A DNA stretch of 64,000 nt. It comes from Marinilabiliaceae bacterium ANBcel2 (lineage in GTDB: Bacteria > Bacteroidota > Bacteroidia > Bacteroidales > Marinilabiliaceae). Both the position numbers and the translations under genes were made by a program. The stretch is taken from positions 1-64,000 of the forward strand of contig JARULA010000009.1 in the NCBI GenBank assembly GCA_029688995.1. The letters are read 5' to 3'. Below are positions 1 to 8,526 of the stretch, piece after piece; the first letter of the stretch is position 1, and each line of letters opens with the position of its first letter. The notes below the pieces were generated by a model, which worked only from the letters and a program-made list of their open reading frames with translations, was not told the DNA's origin and made no database searches.

Positions 1-32
1 GTTGTACATGGACCTACAACTACTAAGCAGAC

Positions 33-60
33 AATAGATTTAGGTAAGTAGAAATCTATT
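33..60 (-). terminator. AT-rich hairpin downstream of the patatin gene
   Basis: A perfect 9-bp inverted repeat (AATAGATTT at 33-41, AAATCTATT at 52-60) with a 10-nt loop lies just past the 3' end of the minus-strand patatin gene. There is no GC-rich stem and no clear U-run, so a terminator role is only a guess. It could equally belong to a gene outside the window. Confidence 0.2.
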
Positions 61-81
61 ATAGCAGGTACATAACAAAAC

Positions 82-1482
82 TTATTTAACTACCTGCAGC
101 TCTTTTTTTACCTGTTTTGAGTAGATATCGATGTGAAAGCGGGCAGGATTAGAAATAACAGGGTGTCCCAACGAGATATAACCTTTAAGGTAAAATCTTT
201 TTGGGTCACCCTTTTTTTGTGATAAACTTAGCCATTTACCAAAAGCAACACCCAGTTGATCTAATTCATTAAATTTTTTTACTGCATCTAAATTATATTT
301 TGTGCCATCCCGTAGGCTTTTGGGTAATTTTAGATTTAGGCCATACTCATTATTAATATCCTTTAATACTTCTAAACTCTTTTGCGACCAAAAGAGTTGA
401 AAACGGCTATATTCAATAATGCTTTGATTTTTATCTAAATCTTTTTCTGCAATATAGCTTTGTTGTTCGCTTGCGTCATTCATAAGTTCACTTATAATCC
501 AACCCAGCCAGTTCCAGGCTCTTCTTTTGGCCATTGCTTCTCCTTTCTCCATATTCGATATTTTTCGTCCCGTGCCAAAAGAGACGACCTTAGTTTTACC
601 GGGTTTGTATAAATTATCATCTTCAGGATAATAATACAAAGGCCATTTACCTTTAGGATCGGTCTTTCCTTTATCGTTGACCCATCCTTTAATAATTTTT
701 TTTGCACTATACCTTAAAGCTTCTACCGGAGCTGCATAACTTACATTATTAAAACTACCCAGTCCACCATCAATAAAACGTCCAACAGCCCTGAAATATG
801 TTGGTGCTGAGCCCGCACTTGCTGTTATAGCAGAAGCTAAAGAGACATCTTTATAAGTACCTCTTATATCACTTTTTCCATTATGAAATGCAGTAAAATA
901 TGTTGTTTCTCCGCGCACAGTATCCTTGCCGGTAATAAAGATGTCTTTATGGCATTCGGCCAATGTAGTATCCTTAAAAAGTAATTTTAAAATCTTTATC
1001 ATATTTTTATTGTCGTACCTTTCAATAAAAATACCTCCCATACTTATTAAAAATCCAACTACAATACCGGCAGCAATTCCAATTGATAAAGATTTTAATG
1101 TGCCTGCTATAAAACCGCAAGCTGCTCCTGTTAAAATACCTGCTGCAACAAGTAAATACCTTTTTTTTGAACGTGTAAAAATTTTTTTATAATTATTTCT
1201 ATAGAGCTTGATCAAATCATCAACCGGTACTCCGTAAGCCAATGCACCTGCAATAATAGCTCCTGTGCTGGTTCCTGCAAACATGTCAAATATATCGATG
1301 CAGCGTCCTTTAAGCTCTTTTTCCAGAGCTTTAAGAGCATGAAGAGTTACAATACCACGAACACCGCCACCATCAATACATAAAATAGTTTTACTGCCCC
1401 CTTTAAACTCAATAACTTTTTTAGATAATTTGGAGGCCGGTAAAGGATCTACTCTTTTAGTCTTTTGCAAAGAAAAACTCAT
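82..1482 (-). CDS. Patatin-like phospholipase with a membrane-helix insertion
   Basis: This is a 466-residue member of the patatin-like serine lipase family, which hydrolyses acyl ester bonds of membrane lipids with a Ser-Asp dyad. The oxyanion-hole motif DGGGVRG is at residues 37-43. The nucleophile elbow GTSTG at 70-74 makes Ser72 the nucleophile, and the catalytic Asp238 lies in FIDGG, so all catalytic parts are present. Residues about 109-152 form two very Gly/Ala-rich hydrophobic segments inserted between the serine and aspartate blocks; most patatins have no such insertion. It looks like a hairpin or glycine-zipper membrane anchor. There is no signal peptide, so the lipase probably faces the cytoplasmic side of the inner membrane. 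It stands alone, divergent from a TonB receptor gene, with no cyclase or other defence partner beside it. The fold and active site are clear; the substrate is unknown. Confidence 0.87.
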   Translation of the reverse strand: MSFSLQKTKRVDPLPASKLSKKVIEFKGGSKTILCIDGGGVRGIVTLHALKALEKELKGRCIDIFDMFAGTSTGAIIAGALAYGVPVDDLIKLYRNNYKKIFTRSKKRYLLVAAGILTGAACGFIAGTLKSLSIGIAAGIVVGFLISMGGIFIERYDNKNMIKILKLLFKDTTLAECHKDIFITGKDTVRGETTYFTAFHNGKSDIRGTYKDVSLASAITASAGSAPTYFRAVGRFIDGGLGSFNNVSYAAPVEALRYSAKKIIKGWVNDKGKTDPKGKWPLYYYPEDDNLYKPGKTKVVSFGTGRKISNMEKGEAMAKRRAWNWLGWIISELMNDASEQQSYIAEKDLDKNQSIIEYSRFQLFWSQKSLEVLKDINNEYGLNLKLPKSLRDGTKYNLDAVKKFNELDQLGVAFGKWLSLSQKKGDPKRFYLKGYISLGHPVISNPARFHIDIYSKQVKKELQVVK

Positions 1483-1799
1483 AAAAAATATTTATGTAAA
1501 GATTGTTATTTTATTAAATAGTGTCAATATTTAATCCTTATATAAAATAAATGAGCAAGCTTATAAATTAATTCTTTTAATTTCGTAGTAAACTAGTGCT
1601 GTTGTGCTTTATTATCTTTATTAAGTTATTTTAATTATCAATCTCCATTTTTGATTAATGAATTGAGCTGTCAGGTAAAAAATAGTATTTTTATAAAATA
1701 TTGTAAAATCATAAAAGGTGCATAATTATCTCATCTTATTCTCATTTTTATTGAGATACTTAGAAGAGAGCAAATTAGGATATTAAATTGTCTTTTTTA
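1483..1799. other. Divergent intergenic region, promoters expected
   Basis: This AT-rich spacer separates the divergent patatin and TonB-receptor genes and must hold both promoters. I see only degenerate matches to the Bacteroidota -7 element, and no RNA gene or clear operator. Confidence 0.5.
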
Positions 1800-4178
1800 A
1801 TGGTGAATTTACCGGTTGTTACTCTTTTTATAGTTTTTGGTTTATCATGCCTGGTTAGTAAAGCCGAAAACAGATTAACAGGGCGGGTATTTGATGGTGA
1901 TACAAATGAGGCTTTAGAAGGTGTAGTTATAGGTTATAATAATTATACAGTTGCCATAACCGATGAAGAGGGTCTGTTTACACTGCAAATTCCTGATAAT
2001 GAAAACGACTCTTTGGTTTTTTCCCATTTGGGTTATCAAACTAAAACTGTGTTGTTTTCTTATATGGCAGCAGTTGGTGATACAGTTCATATTGATTTAG
2101 CACCTTTATCAGTTGAAATGGATGAGGTTTTGGTGGTTCACTCTAACCACAAGAGATTTATTGATGATACACGAACAGGAGTAATTGAGCTCTCTTTAGG
2201 CGATAGCCAGTATTTACCACAATTTATAGGGCAATCCGATCTTTTTAAAACCCTCGAACTCATGCCCGGATTTCAAACAGGAGGGGAGGGCGATGCTGCA
2301 ATATATATAAGAGGAGGCTCTTTTGATCAAAACCTTATTTTATTAAATGGAGCTCCCGTTTATAATCCTTCACATCTCTTGGGTTTCTACTCGGTATTTA
2401 ACCCCGATATTATTGATAATATCGAGTTGATTAAGTCGGGAATTCCAGTTGAGTATGGCAACAGGCTCTCATCGGTAATTAATTGTTCGGTTGATAATCG
2501 TGTTATAGGTGACTCTATTGCAGGAAAAGGATCTGCAGGAGTGTTATCAACAGCCTTTTCTTCTACAATTCCTATTGTTAAGGATGAGCTTACTTTATAT
2601 GCGGGCTTTAGAAGAACACATATAAATATTATTCTTGATTTAATGGATAAGTTTGACTTAATGGATACCCGATCGGTAGATTTTGAGACCGGGTATGATT
2701 TTTACGATATAAATGCAGGATTAAATTATCAACCAAATGATAGACACACCTTTTCATTAGATTTTTACAAAGGGCGCGATCTATTTGATATGTTTACTCC
2801 AGATATATTACTTGATGCTGATATGAGCTGGGGAAACGAGTTAGTTACATTTAACTGGAATCATAAAATAAACAGAAACTTTTCAGCCTCTCACAATCTT
2901 TATTATTCAAGCTATGATTACGAATTAGATCTTCGTAATCCTGCATATAATTTGAATTTAGGCTCTTCGGTCAGTTCTGTAGGCCACAAATCTAAATTGT
3001 CATATTTTGCAGATCGCTTTAAAATAGAAGCAGGAGTAGATAATAAATATCAAAAATTTACTCCAAATTCAAGTGATGTAAGTACATCAACTATTAAATT
3101 TGATTTTGGATCTGTTGATAGTCATAATTTGGGAGAGTACAGCCTTTTTTTATCAATGGATGGAGAGTTGTCAACACGGTGGATGCTTTCTGCCGGTGTA
3201 AGGCTTAACAGAGCTGTGCACTATGGCTCTTACCGTCATTTTCATTATGATGACAATAATGTTATATCTGATACAACCTTTTATAGTAGTGGAGAAGCAA
3301 TTTACAGCTTTACCAACCCTGATTATATGGCTTCATTGCGTTATAGAACCTCAGGCAACTCTTCTTTGAAATTTTCTTTTAATCGTAATCATCAATATAC
3401 ACATATGGTTAATGCTACAGCAGTATCATTTCCCGTAGATTTTTGGGTCTCTTCGGGAAAAGATATACCTTCCCAATCTGGTTGGCAGGTAGCAACAGGG
3501 TGGTATAAACTAAGTAATAATAATGATTTTAGATTTTCGGTAGAAGGCTATTATAAAGAGACAAAAAACCATAGTGAATTTGATAATGCTTTTATGCGAT
3601 CGGTTGATAACACATCAGTTGTTGAAAGCTTAGTATATGGTAAGGGAAAATCATGGGGAATTGAATTTTTAGCGCATAAAATGCAGGGGAGATGGAAAGG
3701 GTGGTTAGGATATACCTTTTCAAAAAGTATAAGTAGTATTGAAGAAATAGAGCAGGGGCGTTGGTTTCCTACCAGTTATGATCGTCCGCATGATATTTCA
3801 TTGGTAACAATATATGATCATAATGAAAAATGGAAATTTGGCGGAACATTTGTATATTCAACCGGAAGGCCTTTTACTCCCAGTATAGGGCGTTATTTTT
3901 TAGAGAATAATGTAGTAAGTATATATGGTGCCCATAACTCTGATCGTTTTCCCGATTTTCACAGATTCGATTTGTCAGCAACACGAGTATTAAAAGATAG
4001 TAACAATCGCTACTCTGCATTAACCCTTTCGATATATAATGTTTATAATCGTAGCAACCCTTTTTTTATATTTCCTAAAACAACAGGTGATTTAAATGAT
4101 TATTATATGGAGGTTGAACCTTATGAAGTCTCTATATTTCCAATACTACCGTCGGTTAGTTGGCAGTTTAGATTTTAA
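1800..4178 (+). CDS. TonB-dependent receptor with carboxypeptidase-regulatory N-terminal domain
   Basis: This outer-membrane receptor is about 792 residues from the ATG chosen here; an upstream TTG at 1788 in the same frame is less likely. A signal peptide covers roughly the first 23 residues. It is followed by a carboxypeptidase-regulatory-like beta-sandwich (about 25-105), then a plug domain recognisable by the IYIRGGSFDQN and NGAPVYNPSH stretches. The beta-barrel ends in a terminal Phe (WQFRF), the usual BamA signal. Such receptors use TonB-ExbBD energy to import chelated metals, vitamins or oligosaccharides. The partner 22 nt downstream is a DUF4249 lipoprotein, a pairing common in Bacteroidota, and the two are probably co-transcribed. 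There is no SusD gene, so a glycan role is less likely than a small-ligand role. The substrate cannot be told from the sequence. Confidence 0.9.
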   Translation: MVNLPVVTLFIVFGLSCLVSKAENRLTGRVFDGDTNEALEGVVIGYNNYTVAITDEEGLFTLQIPDNENDSLVFSHLGYQTKTVLFSYMAAVGDTVHIDLAPLSVEMDEVLVVHSNHKRFIDDTRTGVIELSLGDSQYLPQFIGQSDLFKTLELMPGFQTGGEGDAAIYIRGGSFDQNLILLNGAPVYNPSHLLGFYSVFNPDIIDNIELIKSGIPVEYGNRLSSVINCSVDNRVIGDSIAGKGSAGVLSTAFSSTIPIVKDELTLYAGFRRTHINIILDLMDKFDLMDTRSVDFETGYDFYDINAGLNYQPNDRHTFSLDFYKGRDLFDMFTPDILLDADMSWGNELVTFNWNHKINRNFSASHNLYYSSYDYELDLRNPAYNLNLGSSVSSVGHKSKLSYFADRFKIEAGVDNKYQKFTPNSSDVSTSTIKFDFGSVDSHNLGEYSLFLSMDGELSTRWMLSAGVRLNRAVHYGSYRHFHYDDNNVISDTTFYSSGEAIYSFTNPDYMASLRYRTSGNSSLKFSFNRNHQYTHMVNATAVSFPVDFWVSSGKDIPSQSGWQVATGWYKLSNNNDFRFSVEGYYKETKNHSEFDNAFMRSVDNTSVVESLVYGKGKSWGIEFLAHKMQGRWKGWLGYTFSKSISSIEEIEQGRWFPTSYDRPHDISLVTIYDHNEKWKFGGTFVYSTGRPFTPSIGRYFLENNVVSIYGAHNSDRFPDFHRFDLSATRVLKDSNNRYSALTLSIYNVYNRSNPFFIFPKTTGDLNDYYMEVEPYEVSIFPILPSVSWQFRF

Positions 4179-4200
4179 ATTAAAAAGCTTAAATTAAAAC

Positions 4201-5106
4201 ATGTTATACTTTATAAAAAAACATAAGTTAGATAGTACAGCCCTTTACTTCATAATTATTATGTTTTTTATTGGCTGTGAGGAGTCACCTTTAGATGAGT
4301 ATAACAGGTTTCAATCAAAGTTGGTTGTTGATGGGAGGATTGAGTCGGGTAGTTTTGCCCGCGTTTTTGTAACACGTAATATCCCATACTATTTTGAATT
4401 AGACTCTTCAAATATTATGGACTTTATAATAACTCAAGCCCGGGTTGAAGTTAGTGATGGAGAAAACAGTGAGTTTCTCTCACTTCGTTATGATGAAAAC
4501 TTTTTCCCTCCCTATTTTTACCAGGGTCGAAATATTAGAGGAGAGCCAGGTAACACCTACTATCTTACTGTTACTGTTGGAGAGCATGAGGTAACCTCTT
4601 CAACATCTATCCCCCAACCGCCTGTTGTTGATACTGCATGGGTTGAGCCAGTGGATGAGAATCCCGAAAAAGGAGCTTTATCAGTAAAAGTTATACCAGA
4701 ATGTGATCAAGAGCTTTTTTACAGGTTTTACACTATGGTTTACTCCGACTCTAAAATTTTTCACCCCTCTCTTTTGCCTAATTTTGATAGTCGCTTTTTT
4801 CCTCACAACGAAGTTGTTTTATCCTTAAATAAAGGTCCGTCATCATTTATGAAGATGGAGGATGCTGAGTTTTTGTTTAATTTATCAGATACAATAGCTT
4901 TAAAAATTTGCAGAATCGATCATGAGCAGTATCAATTTTGGGAATCATATCAGGAGGAGGTGTTTGGCGGTTCCAACCCCTTTACTGCCGGTAATCGACA
5001 AGTAAAATCTAATATTAACGGAGGTTATGGAAATTGGGGCGGTTTTTCTGTGAAGTATTTTACAATATATCCCGATTTAACTCATAATTTAAAATTTGAT
5101 AGATAA
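4201..5106 (+). CDS. DUF4249 family lipoprotein
   Basis: This 301-residue lipoprotein starts with a hydrophobic signal ending in the lipobox FIGC (Cys26). The region after it has the features of DUF4249: an early LVVDGRIESG strand, the FVTRNIPYY segment, and a PGNTYYLTVTV strand pair with an SSTSIPQPP stretch, all typical of an immunoglobulin-like N-terminal part. DUF4249 proteins are regularly encoded directly downstream of carboxypeptidase-regulatory TonB receptors, as here (22-nt gap). They are presumed surface or periplasmic partners of the receptor; no biochemical role is established. It is shorter than many family members, but both ends look intact. The gene ends 5 nt before a hairpin shared with the convergent neighbour. 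Confidence 0.8.
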   Translation: MLYFIKKHKLDSTALYFIIIMFFIGCEESPLDEYNRFQSKLVVDGRIESGSFARVFVTRNIPYYFELDSSNIMDFIITQARVEVSDGENSEFLSLRYDENFFPPYFYQGRNIRGEPGNTYYLTVTVGEHEVTSSTSIPQPPVVDTAWVEPVDENPEKGALSVKVIPECDQELFYRFYTMVYSDSKIFHPSLLPNFDSRFFPHNEVVLSLNKGPSSFMKMEDAEFLFNLSDTIALKICRIDHEQYQFWESYQEEVFGGSNPFTAGNRQVKSNINGGYGNWGGFSVKYFTIYPDLTHNLKFDR

Positions 5107-5137
5107 AAAAGATCCCCGTAGATAACTCTCGGGGATC
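5105..5137 (-). terminator. Rho-independent terminator of the acidic lipoprotein gene
   Basis: A perfect 8-bp GC-rich stem (GATCCCCG at 5111-5118, CGGGGATC at 5130-5137) has an 11-nt loop. On the minus strand it is followed by six T residues (plus-strand A run 5105-5110). It lies 43 nt past the stop of the minus-strand gene and just past the stop of the convergent DUF4249 gene. The U-tract fits minus-strand termination best; on the plus strand the tail is weak. Confidence 0.8.
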
Positions 5138-5180
5138 AATATATTCAAAAATAATAAAACTTACTCTTACTAATATCTCT

Positions 5181-6404
5181 TTAAAGTCTTATTCCAAGCT
5201 CGTCTAAAATAGCATTCAACTCTTCCAGAATATCCTGAAAAGACTCTTGAAAATAGGCTTCAAAATCTCCTCTGGAATCATCGGCAAAAATTAATTGTAA
5301 ATCATAATAGTGATGATCATCAAAATCGCTTTCGACAACATAAAATTCACTCTCTGCAAATTTTGTGTTGCTATCGGCATAGGCAATTATGAATTTAGCA
5401 TTTTCATTTGCGATTGTTACAAATTCATTAGCAGCCTGTTCAAAGTCAAAATCTTCAGAATGTCTATTTTCATAAATTCTTTGTTCTGCTTCATATATAT
5501 AATTTACATTGGCTTGTCCTATGAATATAACATCAGCAAGTTGTAACGATATATTTGCATTTTCAACAAACTCTACGGGTCCATCTACACTTTCTTCAAG
5601 TGTTTCTATATCAAAATCACCCTTTGAGCTTACTATAAATTCAATAAGTGTTAAAGAGTTTTCTTTAACCGAATAGCTGGCATTTATATCGTCTTTATTA
5701 TACTCAGCATTAGCAGATATAATATAATCATCATCTATTGATGTATTAAGAGACATCTCATTGGGCAAGCCATCACTATCGTAGGATGCTGTCATTTTAT
5801 GAGATATAAGCGAAGTATTATGTTGCTCCAGAGTAAACTCTATTAGTTCAGGTAGTTCAATTCCTTCTATTGCTTGTTTGCCTGAGAAATCAAAAGTGGC
5901 TATCAAATCGTTTTCTGTTGCAAGATCTGTAACCGATGGAAAGTGAAGTTCAATTTTATCTGAACCTGAATCAAAAACCCAGTCATTAGTTTCGCTATCC
6001 CAATGATATACACCAACATTGTCGTCAAAAATTTCACTTATTGATTCATTTTCATAACTGGCACCTTTTAAGTTTGGCAATGCGGTTGAGTTTTCAGTGT
6101 TATTTGCATAAATGTCAAGGTTTCGGAATAGCTTTTCAAACTCTTCATCAAAATGCTTTCCGGTTTCAATATAATAGATCATCACTTCCATTGCCTCCAT
6201 AGCTGATGAGTTTGCCATTTGGTCCATATGGTTCATAAGATCCTTTCCGGAATTTTCAAGAGCTTGTTTCCCTTCGTTAGCAGATTCATCTGCAAAGCTG
6301 TACTTCTCTATATCTTCTATGCCATAGTCATCATCGTCATCACTACAGGCCGAGAAAACAAAAAAGAAAAGAATTAATGGATAGATAACACTAAATTTGT
6401 TCAT
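5181..6404 (-). CDS. Acidic lipoprotein of unknown function
   Basis: I do not recognise this 407-residue protein. It begins with a signal peptide and lipobox (FSAC, Cys20), followed by a run of five aspartates. That Asp-rich +2 region is typical of Bacteroidota lipoproteins and may act as an export or retention signal. The mature part is strongly acidic, rich in Asp, Glu, Asn and Ser. It alternates helical N-terminal stretches (about 45-110) with beta-rich repeats (about 130-300) resembling a DUF-type beta-sandwich. No catalytic motif or cysteine pattern is visible after the lipobox. It is monocistronic, with its own terminator, and lies between unrelated genes. It is probably anchored in the outer membrane; any ligand-binding role would be a guess. 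Confidence 0.75.
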   Translation of the reverse strand: MNKFSVIYPLILFFFVFSACSDDDDDYGIEDIEKYSFADESANEGKQALENSGKDLMNHMDQMANSSAMEAMEVMIYYIETGKHFDEEFEKLFRNLDIYANNTENSTALPNLKGASYENESISEIFDDNVGVYHWDSETNDWVFDSGSDKIELHFPSVTDLATENDLIATFDFSGKQAIEGIELPELIEFTLEQHNTSLISHKMTASYDSDGLPNEMSLNTSIDDDYIISANAEYNKDDINASYSVKENSLTLIEFIVSSKGDFDIETLEESVDGPVEFVENANISLQLADVIFIGQANVNYIYEAEQRIYENRHSEDFDFEQAANEFVTIANENAKFIIAYADSNTKFAESEFYVVESDFDDHHYYDLQLIFADDSRGDFEAYFQESFQDILEELNAILDELGIRL

Positions 6405-6804
6405 AATTAAAGCTGTTTTGGTTTATAATATAATTATATTTTGTGCTCAATATCAAGCCAATAGATAGTTGGCAAACTATTGATTTTACTCTGCTAAATT
6501 ACAATTTTTTAATGTATGTAGCAAAATTTAATTTTTTTCACCCTTCTATCTTTTTTACTATTTTTTATACGTTTTTTTTGATAAATAGTTTCTTTTGCGT
6601 TTTCTCTTTTGCATTATTCGGTTTAGCCATATTATCATACCTGTGACAGGTATAGCTGTAGTATTTCATTTCACATTTTACTCATAATTCTTAGATATAA
6701 ATTTTTATTATCACTGTTTCTATTAGTAATTTTATAATCTGTTGCCTAGAGGATAAATTAATGCCGATAAAGTAAATTAACTAACATATTTGAAACCAAT
6801 ATTT
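6405..6804. other. AT-rich intergenic region with a small dyad
   Basis: No gene is supported in these 400 bases. A reading frame of about 67 codons near 6443-6646 is low-complexity, Phe-rich and has no family signal. A 6-bp dyad (ATAGTT at 6465-6470, AACTAT at 6475-6480, loop GGCA) lies upstream of the minus-strand lipoprotein gene and could be an operator. The rest probably holds the two divergent promoters. Confidence 0.4.
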
Positions 6805-7380
6805 ATGCAAGTATTAGCAATTAATGGAAGTCCGCGCAAAGGCGGAAATACAGAGTTATTGTTAAAAGAGGTTTTAAAACCCCTTGAGACTCAAAATATA
6901 GATGTCGAAATTTTTCAATTGGGGGGAAGACAAGTTAATGGCTGCACAGCATGTGGGAAATGTCGTGAAGCAGCTGACGGAAAGTGTCATATTAAAAATG
7001 AGGCTATAAATGAGTGTATAGAAAAAATGCTAAAAGCCGATGCTATAGTTTTAGGTTCGCCTGTCTATTTTTCGGATATGACACCAGAGATGAAAGCATT
7101 AATTGATGTATCGGGTTATGCCTTAAGGGGATGTGGAAATCCGTTACGAAAAAAGGTGGGCGCATCAGTTGCTGTAGCACGCAGGGCAGGGGGTACCAAC
7201 ACTTTTGTTAACATGAATCAGTTTTTTCTCATTATGGAGATGATTATACCAGGTTCAAACTACTGGAATGTAGGATATGGAAAAGATAAGGGTGATGTGC
7301 TAAAAGATCAGGAAGCAGTAAAAACTATGCACACTTTAGGTGAAAATATGGGTTGGTTAATAGAGAAGATTAAGTATTAA
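6805..7380 (+). CDS. Flavodoxin-fold NAD(P)H-dependent FMN reductase / iron-sulfur flavoprotein-like
   Basis: This cytoplasmic 191-residue protein belongs to the NADPH-dependent FMN reductase family of the flavodoxin superfamily. The FMN phosphate-binding loop GSPRKGGNT is at the start (residues 8-16). The second flavin contact is GSPVYFSDMTPEMKALID. A cluster CTACGKC followed by another Cys about 10 residues on resembles the cysteine arrangement of archaeal-type iron-sulfur flavoproteins, so it may hold an Fe-S centre or redox thiols. I chose the ATG at 6805; a TTG five codons upstream is also in frame, but the conserved strand starts right after this Met. It is a single gene, convergent with the cobalamin operon (4-nt gap). 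It likely reduces quinones, nitro compounds or flavins; the substrate is unknown. Confidence 0.85.
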   Translation: MQVLAINGSPRKGGNTELLLKEVLKPLETQNIDVEIFQLGGRQVNGCTACGKCREAADGKCHIKNEAINECIEKMLKADAIVLGSPVYFSDMTPEMKALIDVSGYALRGCGNPLRKKVGASVAVARRAGGTNTFVNMNQFFLIMEMIIPGSNYWNVGYGKDKGDVLKDQEAVKTMHTLGENMGWLIEKIKY

Positions 7381-7384
7381 CTAT

Positions 7385-8515
7385 CTATTTAAAACAGAAT
7401 GCTCCGGGAATAATACCTACTTTAAAAGTATCTACCGGAGTTGCATCTGGCATAAATCTGTAAACAACGCCCTGTTGAACATAGTCTATTGCATCGGCTA
7501 CATATATTTCGGAGGTATATGGATCTACATCCAGACCGTAGTAGCCTCCGGAGTAGCTTCCGGTGTATGGACTTTCAATGAATTTTTCCGGAGGCTCTTT
7601 TGAGGCTACCGGGTGGCGATAAATATGACGATTAATATAGTAAAGAGTATCTCCTGTTTTATTTATAGAGACCTCAGCAGGCCAGTCTCCCAGTTCAAAA
7701 CGAAAAACATGTTCTACTTTGCGTGTTTCTGCATCAATTCTAATTAATCCGGGAGCTTCATGGCCGTACGGACTACCATAAAAGCCCCCATCCGTTACTG
7801 TCCATATTTTATCATACTTGTCTATTACCAGTGAGGTGGGTTGAATTAATACTTCAATAGAATCTACAAGTTGATCGGTTTCACTGTCTATTACTAATAT
7901 TTGGTTATCATAACTCCAGCAGTTGGTGAATACATATTGTTTGTATTGTACCATTTGCTCGGTTGGATGTTGGTAAAACATAGTTTCATGATTGTTTACG
8001 TCAATTTCTCCTGTTATTTCAAATGTGAGCGGATTTATTATAGCTATCGATTTTGCATATAAATCGGTTACATAAGCTTTTTCTTCATTCACAAAATGAA
8101 TATAGCGAGGAGATGTTAAGCCTGTTATTTTTCCCACATATTCAACGGTGTTAGTATTAATAACATAAATTTTACCACTATTATTAACTGCAATATACCC
8201 TAAAGAATCTCTTATTGCCATTGATTGAGCTACATCACCCAAAGGCAAACCGTTAGTGTTAAAAAAAATATCATTTTTCACCTCTTTCGTTTCTATATCA
8301 TAATATGAAAGTGATGCATTATTATACATAAAATTACCTTCATTGGTAATAAATACCCCTTTGCTGATATTAGAATTTTCATCATTGTTATCACAATCTT
8401 CTTTATCTGTTTTTTCTCTTTCTTTAACTTTTACATCCCAAATTTTATCATCTTGCATGCAGGCAAATAATAGTATAGAGGAGATCACAATTAGAATATA
8501 GTTTTTTGTTTGCAT
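7385..8515 (-). CDS. DUF5074/YncE-like beta-propeller lipoprotein (BtuG-like)
   Basis: This protein of about 376 residues has a lipobox (LFAC, Cys19) and an acidic linker. Repeated beta-propeller blades follow, each with a YxxVxNxxxxxIxVIDxxT type core (for example [15 protein letters not shown] and [15 protein letters not shown]). This matches the DUF5074/YncE-like propeller family that includes BtuG, the surface cobalamin-binding lipoprotein of Bacteroides. It is the last gene of a B12-riboswitch-controlled operon, 11 nt after a BtuB-like receptor gene, which strongly supports a role in capturing cobalamin at the cell surface for the receptor. The ATG at 8515 gives a normal signal peptide, so I preferred it to a TTG three codons upstream. 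The B12 role is inferred from family and context. Confidence 0.8.
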   Translation of the reverse strand: MQTKNYILIVISSILLFACMQDDKIWDVKVKEREKTDKEDCDNNDENSNISKGVFITNEGNFMYNNASLSYYDIETKEVKNDIFFNTNGLPLGDVAQSMAIRDSLGYIAVNNSGKIYVINTNTVEYVGKITGLTSPRYIHFVNEEKAYVTDLYAKSIAIINPLTFEITGEIDVNNHETMFYQHPTEQMVQYKQYVFTNCWSYDNQILVIDSETDQLVDSIEVLIQPTSLVIDKYDKIWTVTDGGFYGSPYGHEAPGLIRIDAETRKVEHVFRFELGDWPAEVSINKTGDTLYYINRHIYRHPVASKEPPEKFIESPYTGSYSGGYYGLDVDPYTSEIYVADAIDYVQQGVVYRFMPDATPVDTFKVGIIPGAFCFK

Positions 8516-8526
8516 TATTGACAATT

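Noticed and set aside
82-1482. CBASS-type effector phospholipase
   Set aside because: No cyclic-nucleotide synthase or accessory gene lies beside it in the window, and the helix insertion is not typical. The left flank is outside the window, so this cannot be excluded fully.
1800-5106. SusCD-type polysaccharide locus
   Set aside because: No SusD-like gene is present; the partner is a DUF4249 lipoprotein.
6443-6646. Small Phe-rich protein gene
   Set aside because: Low-complexity AT-rich frame in an intergenic region, with no conserved motif and no promoter of its own.
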